A stretch of DNA of 64,000 nt from positions 101,372-165,371 of the forward strand of contig CANFHF010000003.1 in the NCBI GenBank assembly GCA_947446635.1, read 5' to 3'. The position numbers were made by a program, and so were the translations under genes. Each line of letters starts with the position of its first letter. The first letter of the stretch is position 1. The notes beneath the pieces are model-generated. The model was not told the DNA's origin. It did no database searches and saw only the letters and a program-made list of their open reading frames with translations. This DNA is from Flavobacteriaceae bacterium. Lineage in GTDB: Bacteria > Bacteroidota > Bacteroidia > Flavobacteriales > Flavobacteriaceae. Shown in pieces: positions 45,151-53,896 of the stretch.

Positions 45151-47457
45151 TTAAACGGTTTCCAAATTATTTGATTCCACCAGAATAGCTTCTCCATTTA
45201 CATAAACTGTTATGTCTTTAGCTCCTTCGAGCGAGAATTGCGTTTCTTTATGATTAATTTCCACTTTCAAAACCTGGTTTCTGAAATTAATTTTAAACGA
45301 ATAGCCATCCCACTCTTTTGGGATTTTTGGTGTAAAATGTAACGCATCATTTTTGACACGCATTCCTCCAAAACCTTCTACAATACTCATCCAAGTCCCC
45401 GCCATTGATGTGATGTGACAACCTTCCCCAACTTCCTTGTTGTAGTCGTCAAGATCTAAACGGGAAGTCCTTAAATAGAAAGTGTACGCCATGTCCATCT
45501 TGTCCAATTTTGCTGCTTGAATGGAATGCACGCAAGGAGAAAGGGAACTTTCGTGAACGGTAAAGGGTTCATAAAAATCAAAATGCATTTGTAATTGCTC
45601 TTTGGTGAAATGATCTTCAAAAAAGTAAAAACCTTGTAAAACATCAGCTTGCTTGATGTAAGGAGAACGTAAAATTTTGTCCCAAGACCATTTTTGGTTG
45701 ATGGGGCGTTGACTTTTGTCTAAATCTTTTACGAGAACTAAATCCTTGTCCAAGAATCCATCTTGTTGCAAATAAATACCCAATTCTTTAGAAAAAGGAA
45801 AGTACATATTTTCAGCCACATTCTTCCAATCTTGAAGTTCGGTATCGGATAATTTCACTTTTTCGATGATGCGTTTGTGATCTGATGGGTATTCAAGTGA
45901 TACTTTCTTGATTTGTTCATGTGCATAATCAATACACCATTTGGCAATATAATTAGTATAGAAATTATTGTTTACGTTGTTTTCATATTCGTTTGGACCG
46001 GTAACTCCTAAAATTACGTATTTGTTTTTTTTGTTTGAAAAATTGGCTCTTTGATGCCAGAAACGTGCAATTCCAATCAAAACTTCCAAACCTTTTTCGG
46101 GAATATAACTGTAATCACCTGTGAAACGGTAATAGTTAAAAATAGCAAAAGCAATCGCTCCATTTCTGTGGATTTCTTCGTGGGTGATTTCCCATTCATT
46201 ATGACATTCTTCCCCATTCATTGTCACCATTGGATACAATGCAGCGCCGTTGTTAAACCCTAAATTATCTTTGGCATTTTGAATTGCTTTGTCTAGTTGA
46301 TTGTAACGATAGGTCAATAGATTTCTCGCTACTTGTTGGTCTTTGGTTGCCATATAAAACGGGATGCAATAGGCTTCGGTGTCCCAATAAGTAGATCCTC
46401 CATATTTTTCGCCAGTGAAACCTTTTGGACCAATGTTCAAGCGAGAGTCTTTTCCGGAATAAGTCTGGTTTAACTGAAAAATATTAAAACGAATCCCTTG
46501 TTGTGCTTTTACATCACCTTCGATGGTGATATCTGACATTTCCCAAATTTTTTCCCAGCCTTCAATTTGCTCCTCTAATAACTGGTCATATCCTTTTGCT
46601 AAAGCAACTTTTATGACATCTTCTGCTCCTAAAAGTGTATTTTCGTGATTTAAGGAAACCGTATAACCCCCCATTTTTTGAATGGATGATTTTTGACCTT
46701 TTGCGATAATAACATCGTAAATAAATTGAATTTTATCGGTTCCGGTTTTAATGTTTGATTGAGAAATGTTACCGTTTTTACCATTAACAAAAATACTATT
46801 TTGCATAAAAGTCGTCACATTAAAATGGGTTTTGAAAGTTTGAGCAGTTATAAAAGCTATATTTCCTGTTCTTTTCACTTCAAGTGGTTTCCAAAATTTC
46901 TCTTCCCAGTTAGCGTCTTCGTTCGAAATGCCAGCGTCGATATAAGGTTTAAAAATTATTTTTGTATCTTTATTTATTGCGGTGATTTCATAATTGATTA
47001 CCCCTACCTCATCTAAATTCATACATAGAAAACGTCGAATATTTACGCCGATTTCTGTTCCGTTTTGCAAAGTTGCTTCGAAAGATCGATTGTACCAACC
47101 TTCTTTCATGTTCAATTCACGACGGAAGTTTTTTACCTCGGCACACGTATTCAAATCAAGGTTTTCATCATTGATTTCAATGTCAATTCCTATCCAGTTT
47201 GGAGCGTTTAATACTTTGGCAAAATATTCTGGATAACCGTTTTTCCACCAACCCACTTTAGTTTTGTCAGGATAATATATCCCTGCAATATAACTTCCCT
47301 GAAAAGTTTCACCGGTGTAACTTTCTTCAAAATTGGCGCGTTGTCCCATTGCGCCGTTGCCGATGCTGAAAAGACTTTCGGACGATTTCACGCTCTCTGC
47401 ATCAAATCCTTCTTCAATGATAGACCAATTGTCTGGCTTTATATAATTTTGGTTCAT
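45151..47457 (-). CDS. GH65 maltose phosphorylase
   Basis: Family 65 phosphorylase of 768 residues, cytoplasmic (no signal). It splits maltose with phosphate into beta-glucose-1-phosphate and glucose. The catalytic Glu lies in NGEECHNEWE near residue 418, with the STYWDTEAYC substrate region before it and RDLDD-type TSRLDLDDYN near the C-terminal part. A TTG at 47466 could start the frame, but the ATG at 47457 is preferred. The beta-phosphoglucomutase encoded just upstream uses its product, which supports maltose over trehalose or kojibiose as substrate. Confidence 0.92.
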   Translation of the reverse strand: MNQNYIKPDNWSIIEEGFDAESVKSSESLFSIGNGAMGQRANFEESYTGETFQGSYIAGIYYPDKTKVGWWKNGYPEYFAKVLNAPNWIGIDIEINDENLDLNTCAEVKNFRRELNMKEGWYNRSFEATLQNGTEIGVNIRRFLCMNLDEVGVINYEITAINKDTKIIFKPYIDAGISNEDANWEEKFWKPLEVKRTGNIAFITAQTFKTHFNVTTFMQNSIFVNGKNGNISQSNIKTGTDKIQFIYDVIIAKGQKSSIQKMGGYTVSLNHENTLLGAEDVIKVALAKGYDQLLEEQIEGWEKIWEMSDITIEGDVKAQQGIRFNIFQLNQTYSGKDSRLNIGPKGFTGEKYGGSTYWDTEAYCIPFYMATKDQQVARNLLTYRYNQLDKAIQNAKDNLGFNNGAALYPMVTMNGEECHNEWEITHEEIHRNGAIAFAIFNYYRFTGDYSYIPEKGLEVLIGIARFWHQRANFSNKKNKYVILGVTGPNEYENNVNNNFYTNYIAKWCIDYAHEQIKKVSLEYPSDHKRIIEKVKLSDTELQDWKNVAENMYFPFSKELGIYLQQDGFLDKDLVLVKDLDKSQRPINQKWSWDKILRSPYIKQADVLQGFYFFEDHFTKEQLQMHFDFYEPFTVHESSLSPCVHSIQAAKLDKMDMAYTFYLRTSRLDLDDYNKEVGEGCHITSMAGTWMSIVEGFGGMRVKNDALHFTPKIPKEWDGYSFKINFRNQVLKVEINHKETQFSLEGAKDITVYVNGEAILVESNNLETV

Positions 47458-47535
47458 TAGCTTCAATTTTCAGATTCAAAAATTCACGGATTGTTAGGTT
47501 TTTTGCCTTACTCAACTGGTTTTCGATTCTTGTTT

Positions 47536-48192
47536 TTATTTTTTTATTAAATTCTCGATAAAGTTTTTATCTATAGCGGTAAAATCTTTAAATATATATT
47601 TTGCTTCGTGTAATGTTTCTGCTTTTCCAATTCCTATACTGGTCATCCCGCCGATATTTGCTGCTTGAATTCCCGCTACTGAATCTTCGAAAACAATAGA
47701 GTTTTCGGGTTTTGTACCTAATAATTTTGCTGCAACCAGAAAAACTTCGGGATCAGGTTTTGCATTCGAAACATCATTCCCGTCAACAATAGCGTCAAAA
47801 TACTCTAGCGTGCCCGTCTTTTCGAGAATAGGTCTGGCGTTTTTACTTGCCGAACCCAATGCTATTAATTGATTCTGTTCTTTCAAATATTTTAATGTAG
47901 GTATAACGCCAGGCAGGATTTCACCTTCGACCATATCGACTAAATAGGACAAATAATCTTCATTTTTTTGAAGGAGCCATTTGTTTTTGTCTTCTTGTGA
48001 AACTTCAATTTTTCCTAGTTCTAAAATTAAATCTAAAGAGCGAACACGACTAACACCTTTTAATAGTTCATTGTGCTCTAATGTAAAATCAATTGCTAAT
48101 TCTTCGGCAATTTTTTTCCAAGCTAGAAAATGGTATTTTGCCGTGTCAACGATTACACCGTCAAGGTCGAAAATAAATGCTTTTTTATTCAT
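47536..48192 (-). CDS. pgmB: Beta-phosphoglucomutase
   Basis: HAD-superfamily mutase of 218 residues that converts beta-glucose-1-phosphate to glucose-6-phosphate. The phosphorylated Asp and the acid/base Asp are in AFIFDLDGVIVDT at the N-terminus. A GVSRVRSL stretch near residue 45 marks the cap, and LGSASKN and FEDSVAGIQAA complete the HAD motifs. The ATG at 48192 overlaps the transporter stop by 8 bases; an upstream in-frame codon at 48216 would intrude into that gene. Works with the GH65 enzyme downstream. Confidence 0.93.
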   Translation of the reverse strand: MNKKAFIFDLDGVIVDTAKYHFLAWKKIAEELAIDFTLEHNELLKGVSRVRSLDLILELGKIEVSQEDKNKWLLQKNEDYLSYLVDMVEGEILPGVIPTLKYLKEQNQLIALGSASKNARPILEKTGTLEYFDAIVDGNDVSNAKPDPEVFLVAAKLLGTKPENSIVFEDSVAGIQAANIGGMTSIGIGKAETLHEAKYIFKDFTAIDKNFIENLIKK

Positions 48193-49516
48193 TGGATGAT
48201 TTGTTTTCCTTAACAAAAATAACCGCTAGACCTGCAATCAACATTGAAATTCCCGCGATTACTATAATCGCCATTGGAAACCCTCCAAACAATGCAATTA
48301 TTGTACTTCCTAATAATCCCGCCGCAATTTGCGGAATGGTGATGGTTGCATTAAATAATCCCATATAAACCCCCATTTTATGCGCAGGTAATGAACCGGA
48401 TAGCATTGCGTAAGGCATAGCTAATATGGCCGCCCAAGCCAATCCTACTCCAGAAATCGAAAGCAACAAAATAGTTTTGTCATGAACGAAATACATTGAT
48501 GCCAAGCCAATCCCACCTAATAAAAGAGATAAACTGTAGGTTTTTTTTCGGCCAATTGATTTTGCAATTGTCGGTATAAGCAACGAAAATATAGCCGCAA
48601 TGCCACTATAAAAAGCAAATAGTACGCCTGTCCAATCTCCGGCTTCATTGAAGCCAATTGATTTTGGATTCAAAGCTTCTGCTCCCCAAACCTGATTTGC
48701 AATGGCTCTAGTGGTGTAGACCCACATTAAAAATAAGGCAAACCAAGAAAAGAATTGTACAATTCCTAATTGCCAAAATATTTTTGGAGCGTTCGAAATC
48801 AACTTGAAAAGGCTTGTTTTTTCGGTTACAGTTTCAGACTCCAGGTCAATATCATTATATTGCGCATGTTCTTTAGGCGCATATTCTTTGGTTCTAAAAG
48901 CAGTCCATAGAACAGTTACCAATAAAATAGCTCCTCCAATATAGAATGACCAGATTACTGACGCTGCTACTTTTTCGCCAACTGCAGGCACATTTGCAAC
49001 TCCAACTTTGGCGAGGATCCAAGGTAATAAAGAACCAAAAACAGCTCCAAAGTTGATTAAAGCGCTTTGCAATGAATAACCAAGATTTTTCTGTTTGTCA
49101 TTTACCATGTCGCCAACTAAGGCTCTAAATGGCTGCATTGTAACATTAAATGAAGTGTCCATTAAAAGAAGCATCACGGCTCCAAAAATAAGTGGGGGTA
49201 ACAGGTAGGTAAAGTATTCTGCATTTGGCATAAAAAACATCGCCAAAGCCGAAACAATTGCTCCAAAAAATATAAATGGAATTCTACGTCCAAGACGTGT
49301 CCATGTTTTATCACTTGATAAACCAATGATGGGTTGAACAATTAAACCTGCTAACGGTGCTGCAAGCCAAAAATATCCTATGCTGTGAACGTCGGCGCCG
49401 AGGGCTTCCAATATTCTGCTGGTATTGCCATTTTGTAGTGAATATCCAATCTGTACTCCTAGGAATCCAAAACTTAGATTCCAAATTTGCCAAAAACTTA
49501 ATTGAGGTTTTTTCAT
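48185..49516 (-). CDS. MFS sugar transporter (maltose/maltodextrin type)
   Basis: Twelve-segment inner-membrane transporter of 443 residues of the major facilitator superfamily, resembling the glycoside-pentoside-cation and sucrose transporter groups (the SDKTWTRLGRRIPFI loop near residue 68). It heads the operon whose next genes are beta-phosphoglucomutase and maltose phosphorylase, so maltose or short maltodextrins are the likely cargo. A central loop (about residues 205-220) is acidic. Upstream 192 bases to lacI contain a weak copy of the shared operator-like site at 49667-49676. Confidence 0.9.
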   Translation of the reverse strand: MKKPQLSFWQIWNLSFGFLGVQIGYSLQNGNTSRILEALGADVHSIGYFWLAAPLAGLIVQPIIGLSSDKTWTRLGRRIPFIFFGAIVSALAMFFMPNAEYFTYLLPPLIFGAVMLLLMDTSFNVTMQPFRALVGDMVNDKQKNLGYSLQSALINFGAVFGSLLPWILAKVGVANVPAVGEKVAASVIWSFYIGGAILLVTVLWTAFRTKEYAPKEHAQYNDIDLESETVTEKTSLFKLISNAPKIFWQLGIVQFFSWFALFLMWVYTTRAIANQVWGAEALNPKSIGFNEAGDWTGVLFAFYSGIAAIFSLLIPTIAKSIGRKKTYSLSLLLGGIGLASMYFVHDKTILLLSISGVGLAWAAILAMPYAMLSGSLPAHKMGVYMGLFNATITIPQIAAGLLGSTIIALFGGFPMAIIVIAGISMLIAGLAVIFVKENKSSNE

Positions 49517-49708
49517 TATCGTATATTAAATGAATGTACGATAAGCGCCTTGCTTATCAAAACTTAACTTATTTTTCGAAGTAAAAGTAAAAGTTTTGAA
49601 TGCTGTAAATATATAAAATTATTTTAAACGAGTTTTTTTGAAATGAAAAAAACGATACCAATATAGCACTACAACGAAATAGTTTGATAAGTAATTTAAA
49701 TATTGAAT

Positions 49709-50743
49709 CTAATTTGTTGATTCTCTCTCTATCAGATGTGTTTCAATTATAATGGTTCTATATATTTCTTCCTGTTCTTCCTGTTCTTCTTCCTGTTCAG
49801 ATTCCAATCTTTCGATTAGAATCTTGGCGGCCATATTCCCCATTTCTATTCCGTTTTGGGTGACTGTAGTTATGGTTGGAGTTGAATATTTTGAAATAAT
49901 TCCGTCAGTAAAAGCAATAACTGCTAAATCTTCCGGGACTTTTATCCCCATTTTATGGGCAATTTTAATAATAGTTACGGCAAATAGTTCGTTTACTGCA
50001 AAAACAGCATCGATGGCTTTGTCTTCCAGTAATTTGGCTATTGTGACTTCACAATTGTCGACATTTTCAATTTTAATGATTAAATTTTCATCAAAAGGAA
50101 TGCCGTTTTTTAATAAGGCCTTGGTATAACCGTCGGTTCTTAGCTTCCCTACACTCACATAGTCAACTGTTGTTACAAGGGCAATTTTTCTCCTCCCCTT
50201 GTCAATCAAGCTTTGAACCGCTTCGTATGCGGCTAACTCATCATCTATTATTACTTTGTCGCATTGAATATCGTCAGTTATCCTATCGAACATTACCACT
50301 GGCATACCTTGATTAATTACTTCGTCTATATGGTGAAAATCTTTTTTTTGTTGGGTTTCTTTGGATAATGACATAATAAATCCGTCAATGCTTCCGTTGG
50401 CAAGCATTTCCATATTTATAACTTCTTTATCAAAGGAATCATTAGACAAACAAATGATCACACTATATCCATTTTCATTGGCTATTTGTTCAATTCCATT
50501 GATAACGGTAGAAAAAAAGTGATGTACGATTTCTGGAATAATAATTCCTATAGTTTTTGTTTTCCTATTTTTTAAACTAAGCGCAATATTATTGGGTTTG
50601 TAGTGGTAGAATTTGGCAAATGCCTGCACCTTTAGTCTCGTTTCTTCTCCGATCTCTAAACTATTTCTAAGCGATTTAGAAACTGTTGAAATGGACACGT
50701 CTAGTTCTCTGGCTATTTGTTTAAGGGTTACCTTTTTTTTCAT
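49709..50743 (-). CDS. LacI-family transcriptional regulator of the starch locus
   Basis: Regulator of 344 residues. The N-terminal helix-turn-helix reads VTLKQIARELDVSISTVSKSL (residues about 4-24), followed by the periplasmic-binding-type effector domain with TIGIIIPEIVHHFF and VDYVSVG. Near the C-terminus there is an unusual run of Glu and Gln (about residues 319-331) encoded by short repeats. It sits between the transporter operon and susC and is the obvious controller of both; the ligand is probably maltose or a maltodextrin (inference). In Bacteroides the same role is taken by SusR, a different family. Confidence 0.92.
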   Translation of the reverse strand: MKKKVTLKQIARELDVSISTVSKSLRNSLEIGEETRLKVQAFAKFYHYKPNNIALSLKNRKTKTIGIIIPEIVHHFFSTVINGIEQIANENGYSVIICLSNDSFDKEVINMEMLANGSIDGFIMSLSKETQQKKDFHHIDEVINQGMPVVMFDRITDDIQCDKVIIDDELAAYEAVQSLIDKGRRKIALVTTVDYVSVGKLRTDGYTKALLKNGIPFDENLIIKIENVDNCEVTIAKLLEDKAIDAVFAVNELFAVTIIKIAHKMGIKVPEDLAVIAFTDGIISKYSTPTITTVTQNGIEMGNMAAKILIERLESEQEEEQEEQEEIYRTIIIETHLIERESTN

Positions 50744-50801
50744 ATTGTGCGGTAATAAAAATCATTTTCTTAGTAAAGCCGACTTTTAATTTATTTAATG
50801 G

Positions 50802-50809
50802 CAAATTTA
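50802..50809 (-). promoter_or_regulatory. -7 promoter element for the LacI-family gene
   Basis: TAAATTTG on the minus strand, a match to TAnnTTTG, 58 bases before the ATG at 50743. The operator-like site at 50841 lies about 32 bases upstream of it, so autoregulation is possible. Confidence 0.45.
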
Positions 50810-50840
50810 TGCTTAAAAAATAGAATAAAATATAAAGTTT

Positions 50841-50855
50841 TCAACACTATCACGT
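50841..50855 (+). promoter_or_regulatory. Candidate LacI-type operator upstream of susC
   Basis: TCAACACTATCACGT recurs with one mismatch at 61231-61245, upstream of the last gene. It lies 113-127 bases before the susC ATG in the divergent lacI-susC region. Only one half of the palindrome is well kept here. Confidence 0.55.
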
Positions 50856-50967
50856 TTTCGCGACCTATTTAAAAGTAGCTTTTGTCGAGAGCTAATAAAT
50901 TTATGTAATTTTAACGTTCGAAGTAAAGGTAAATCAAACAAAAAACCTAATTAATTTAAACAAAAAT

Positions 50968-53886
50968 ATGAAAACAATTTACAAAAAGTTGTTATTTTTA
51001 TTGCTATTCTTGCCTTTTGGTGTACTTGCACAAGGTACATTAGGAGGTGCGGTTATAGATTCAAAATCTAATCAGCCAATTCCAGGGGTAAATGTAGTAA
51101 TTCAAGGCTCTATAAATGGAGTACAAACTGATTTTGACGGAAAATACAAATTACCTAAAGTAAACAAAGGGGATAAGATTGTCTTTTCTATCATAGGATA
51201 TAAGAGTCAGACAATTAGTTTTAACAATCAACAATCAATATATGTAAGTCTAGTTGAAGAATCTAACGAACTAAAAGAAGTTGTAATTCAGGTAGGGTAT
51301 GGCTCTATTAGAAAGAAAGATGCTACTGGTGCAGTTGCTTTGATTACTGCTAAAGACTTTAATAAAGGAGCAATTACAAACACTGAAAATTTAATTAATG
51401 GTAGAGTTGCCGGAGTTGTCGTAACTCAAGGTGGTCGTCCTGGTGATGGGGCTGCAATTAGAATTCGTGGAGGTTCATCTTTGAACGCTTCAAATGATCC
51501 CTTGGTGGTAATTGATGGTTTGCCGGTTAACAAAGGACTTTCTTCTGTTAATCCTAACGATATTGAATCTTTCTCGATATTAAAAGACGCCTCGGCCACT
51601 GCAATATATGGATCTCGAGGTTCTAATGGGGTTATTTTAATTAAAACTAAAAAAGGAACTAAAAATGATGAGGTTCAATTCTCATTTAATTCCTGGACTG
51701 CGGTGAATTCTCTTGTAAAAAAAGTTGATGTGTACTCTGCAGAAGAATTCAAAGACATTATTAAAGAGTTTGTGCCAACTCGAACAGCGCTTTTAGGAAC
51801 AAGTAGCACCGATTGGCAAGATCAAATTTTTCATGATGGGCTAGTGGCAAATAATGACTTCTCTGTTAGAGGAAACTTATTTAAAGCAGCACCAACAAGA
51901 CTGTCTGTTGGTTATACAAAAGAGGACGGAGTTCTAAAAACATCTGGATTTGATAGAAAAACAGTTGCTTTGTCTGCGACACCTACTTTTTTTGATAATC
52001 ATTTAAAACTAGAAGTTAATGCAAATTACGCCTATGAAAAAAACAGATATGCTGATGAAGGGGCTATTAACTCAGCTATTGCTTCAAATCCAACAAATCC
52101 TGTTTATGTTGCTAATTCTCCATTTGGCGGATATGGCGAAACATATACTCTAAATTCACCAGGATTTTATACCGTATATGGACCCGCAAATCCATTAGCA
52201 TTGTTAGAACAAAGAAATAATATTGGTTCAAATAGCAGGTATTTTGGTAACGCTCAATTAGAATATAAGTTACATTTTTTTGAAGATTTAAGAGTGGTTG
52301 TCAATGGAGGAATGGATACAAACAAAAGAGAAGGAACTGATGTAATTGCTCAAAATGCTAGAAGTGGTATGAACGGATTAGCTTTATTGGGTTCAAATAG
52401 TTCGTACTGGGGTAATTCTGAAAACAAACTGTTGGATGGTTATTTAAACTACAACCATCTTTTTGGAAACATTAAAGTAGATTTAACTTCAGGATATTCT
52501 TATCAAGATTTTCAGGAGGAAAGTTACTATTCAGGAAACACTTTAAGAACAGATTCGCAATCTGATATTTCTACTTCACCAGGAGTAAATTTACAAGCCT
52601 TGTATGCGAGAATGAATATTGATTTATACAGCAAGTACTTAGTGACATTAAATTATAGACGTGATGGAACCTCAAGGTTTGCTGAGCTAAATAGATGGGG
52701 TAATTTTCCTGGAGTTGCTATAGCTTGGAAAGTTTCGGAAGAAAAGTTCCTTAAAGATTCTAAAACAATCAATGATTTAAAATTAAGAGTAGGTTGGGGT
52801 GTTACCGGGCAACAAGACATACCTGCACAATATGATTACTTCAAAAGGTATAATTTAAGTGGACCAAATTCTGGAGCAACTTATCCGTTTGGAGATGTTT
52901 ATTATTTGCTAGGAAAACCGGAAGGGTATAACGAAACATTAAAATGGGAGCAAACAACAACTTATAATTTAGGTGTTGATTTCGGCTTATTCAATAATAA
53001 ATTGACTGGATCATTCGATTTATATGATAAAATTACTACTGATTTGTTCGCTTTAGTTGATGAAGGAGCACTTCAAAACTTTAGAACTAGAGGGGCTGCA
53101 AATATTGGAGAACTAGAAAGCAAAGGAGTTGAATTAGGGTTGAATTATAACGTCGTACAAAACGATGATTCCAATTTGAGTTTCAACTTTAATGTTGCTT
53201 ACAATAAACGAAACATTACAAGTTTAGATAATAACGAGTATTTTACTGGAGGCATAGGACTAGATTTATATTCTCAAATATTAAAACAAGGTTTATCGCC
53301 AAATTCTTTTTGGTTATACCAACAAATATATAACGCGGAAGGTCTTCCTGTAGAAGGGGCTTATGTAGATAGAAATAAAGATGGGGTTGTGGATTCAGCA
53401 GATAAATACGAATTTCACAAACCTGATGCTGATTATACTTTTGGTTTTATGACTAATTATAATTACAAAAAATTCGATTTTTCAATGGCTTGGAGGGCAA
53501 GTATAGGAAACTATATCTATGACAACGTAAGTGGAAGCAGGGCCTTTTTATCACAAGGAATATCAGATAATAACCCCAACGATGTTAATAATGCTCCTGT
53601 TGATTTCAGCATTACACATTTTAGTCAGAGAAAAGCAGAGTCAGATTATTATGTACACGATGGCTCATGGTTAAAGTGGGATAATTTAACTATAGGGTAC
53701 TCTTTTGACAACTCTTTTTTAGGATCAAAGTTAAAACAATCAAGTTTACGACTTTATGTGGGTGTTCAAAATGTATTAATTATTTCTAAATACAAAGGAA
53801 TGGATCCTGAAATATTTGGCGGAAATGACAGTACAATATATCCACGAGCCAGGAAGGCTATGCTAGGTTTAAACTACAATTTTTAA
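50968..53886 (+). CDS. susC: SusC-like TonB-dependent outer-membrane transporter
   Basis: TonB-dependent receptor of 972 residues. A signal peptide (about 1-21) is followed by a carboxypeptidase-regulatory-like domain (GTLGGAVIDSKSNQPIPGV onward, about 24-100), the TonB box region VVIQVGYG near 106-113, the plug (about 120-225, with RIRGGSSLNASNDPLVVIDG) and the beta-barrel ending in the aromatic GLNYNF. This is the outer-membrane channel that imports maltodextrins with SusD as its lid. No exact TAnnTTTG promoter lies upstream; TTTG at 50881 with TAATTTTA at 50906 is the best candidate. susD follows after 10 bases. Confidence 0.95.
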   Translation: MKTIYKKLLFLLLFLPFGVLAQGTLGGAVIDSKSNQPIPGVNVVIQGSINGVQTDFDGKYKLPKVNKGDKIVFSIIGYKSQTISFNNQQSIYVSLVEESNELKEVVIQVGYGSIRKKDATGAVALITAKDFNKGAITNTENLINGRVAGVVVTQGGRPGDGAAIRIRGGSSLNASNDPLVVIDGLPVNKGLSSVNPNDIESFSILKDASATAIYGSRGSNGVILIKTKKGTKNDEVQFSFNSWTAVNSLVKKVDVYSAEEFKDIIKEFVPTRTALLGTSSTDWQDQIFHDGLVANNDFSVRGNLFKAAPTRLSVGYTKEDGVLKTSGFDRKTVALSATPTFFDNHLKLEVNANYAYEKNRYADEGAINSAIASNPTNPVYVANSPFGGYGETYTLNSPGFYTVYGPANPLALLEQRNNIGSNSRYFGNAQLEYKLHFFEDLRVVVNGGMDTNKREGTDVIAQNARSGMNGLALLGSNSSYWGNSENKLLDGYLNYNHLFGNIKVDLTSGYSYQDFQEESYYSGNTLRTDSQSDISTSPGVNLQALYARMNIDLYSKYLVTLNYRRDGTSRFAELNRWGNFPGVAIAWKVSEEKFLKDSKTINDLKLRVGWGVTGQQDIPAQYDYFKRYNLSGPNSGATYPFGDVYYLLGKPEGYNETLKWEQTTTYNLGVDFGLFNNKLTGSFDLYDKITTDLFALVDEGALQNFRTRGAANIGELESKGVELGLNYNVVQNDDSNLSFNFNVAYNKRNITSLDNNEYFTGGIGLDLYSQILKQGLSPNSFWLYQQIYNAEGLPVEGAYVDRNKDGVVDSADKYEFHKPDADYTFGFMTNYNYKKFDFSMAWRASIGNYIYDNVSGSRAFLSQGISDNNPNDVNNAPVDFSITHFSQRKAESDYYVHDGSWLKWDNLTIGYSFDNSFLGSKLKQSSLRLYVGVQNVLIISKYKGMDPEIFGGNDSTIYPRARKAMLGLNYNF

Positions 53887-53896
53887 TTAAAATATC

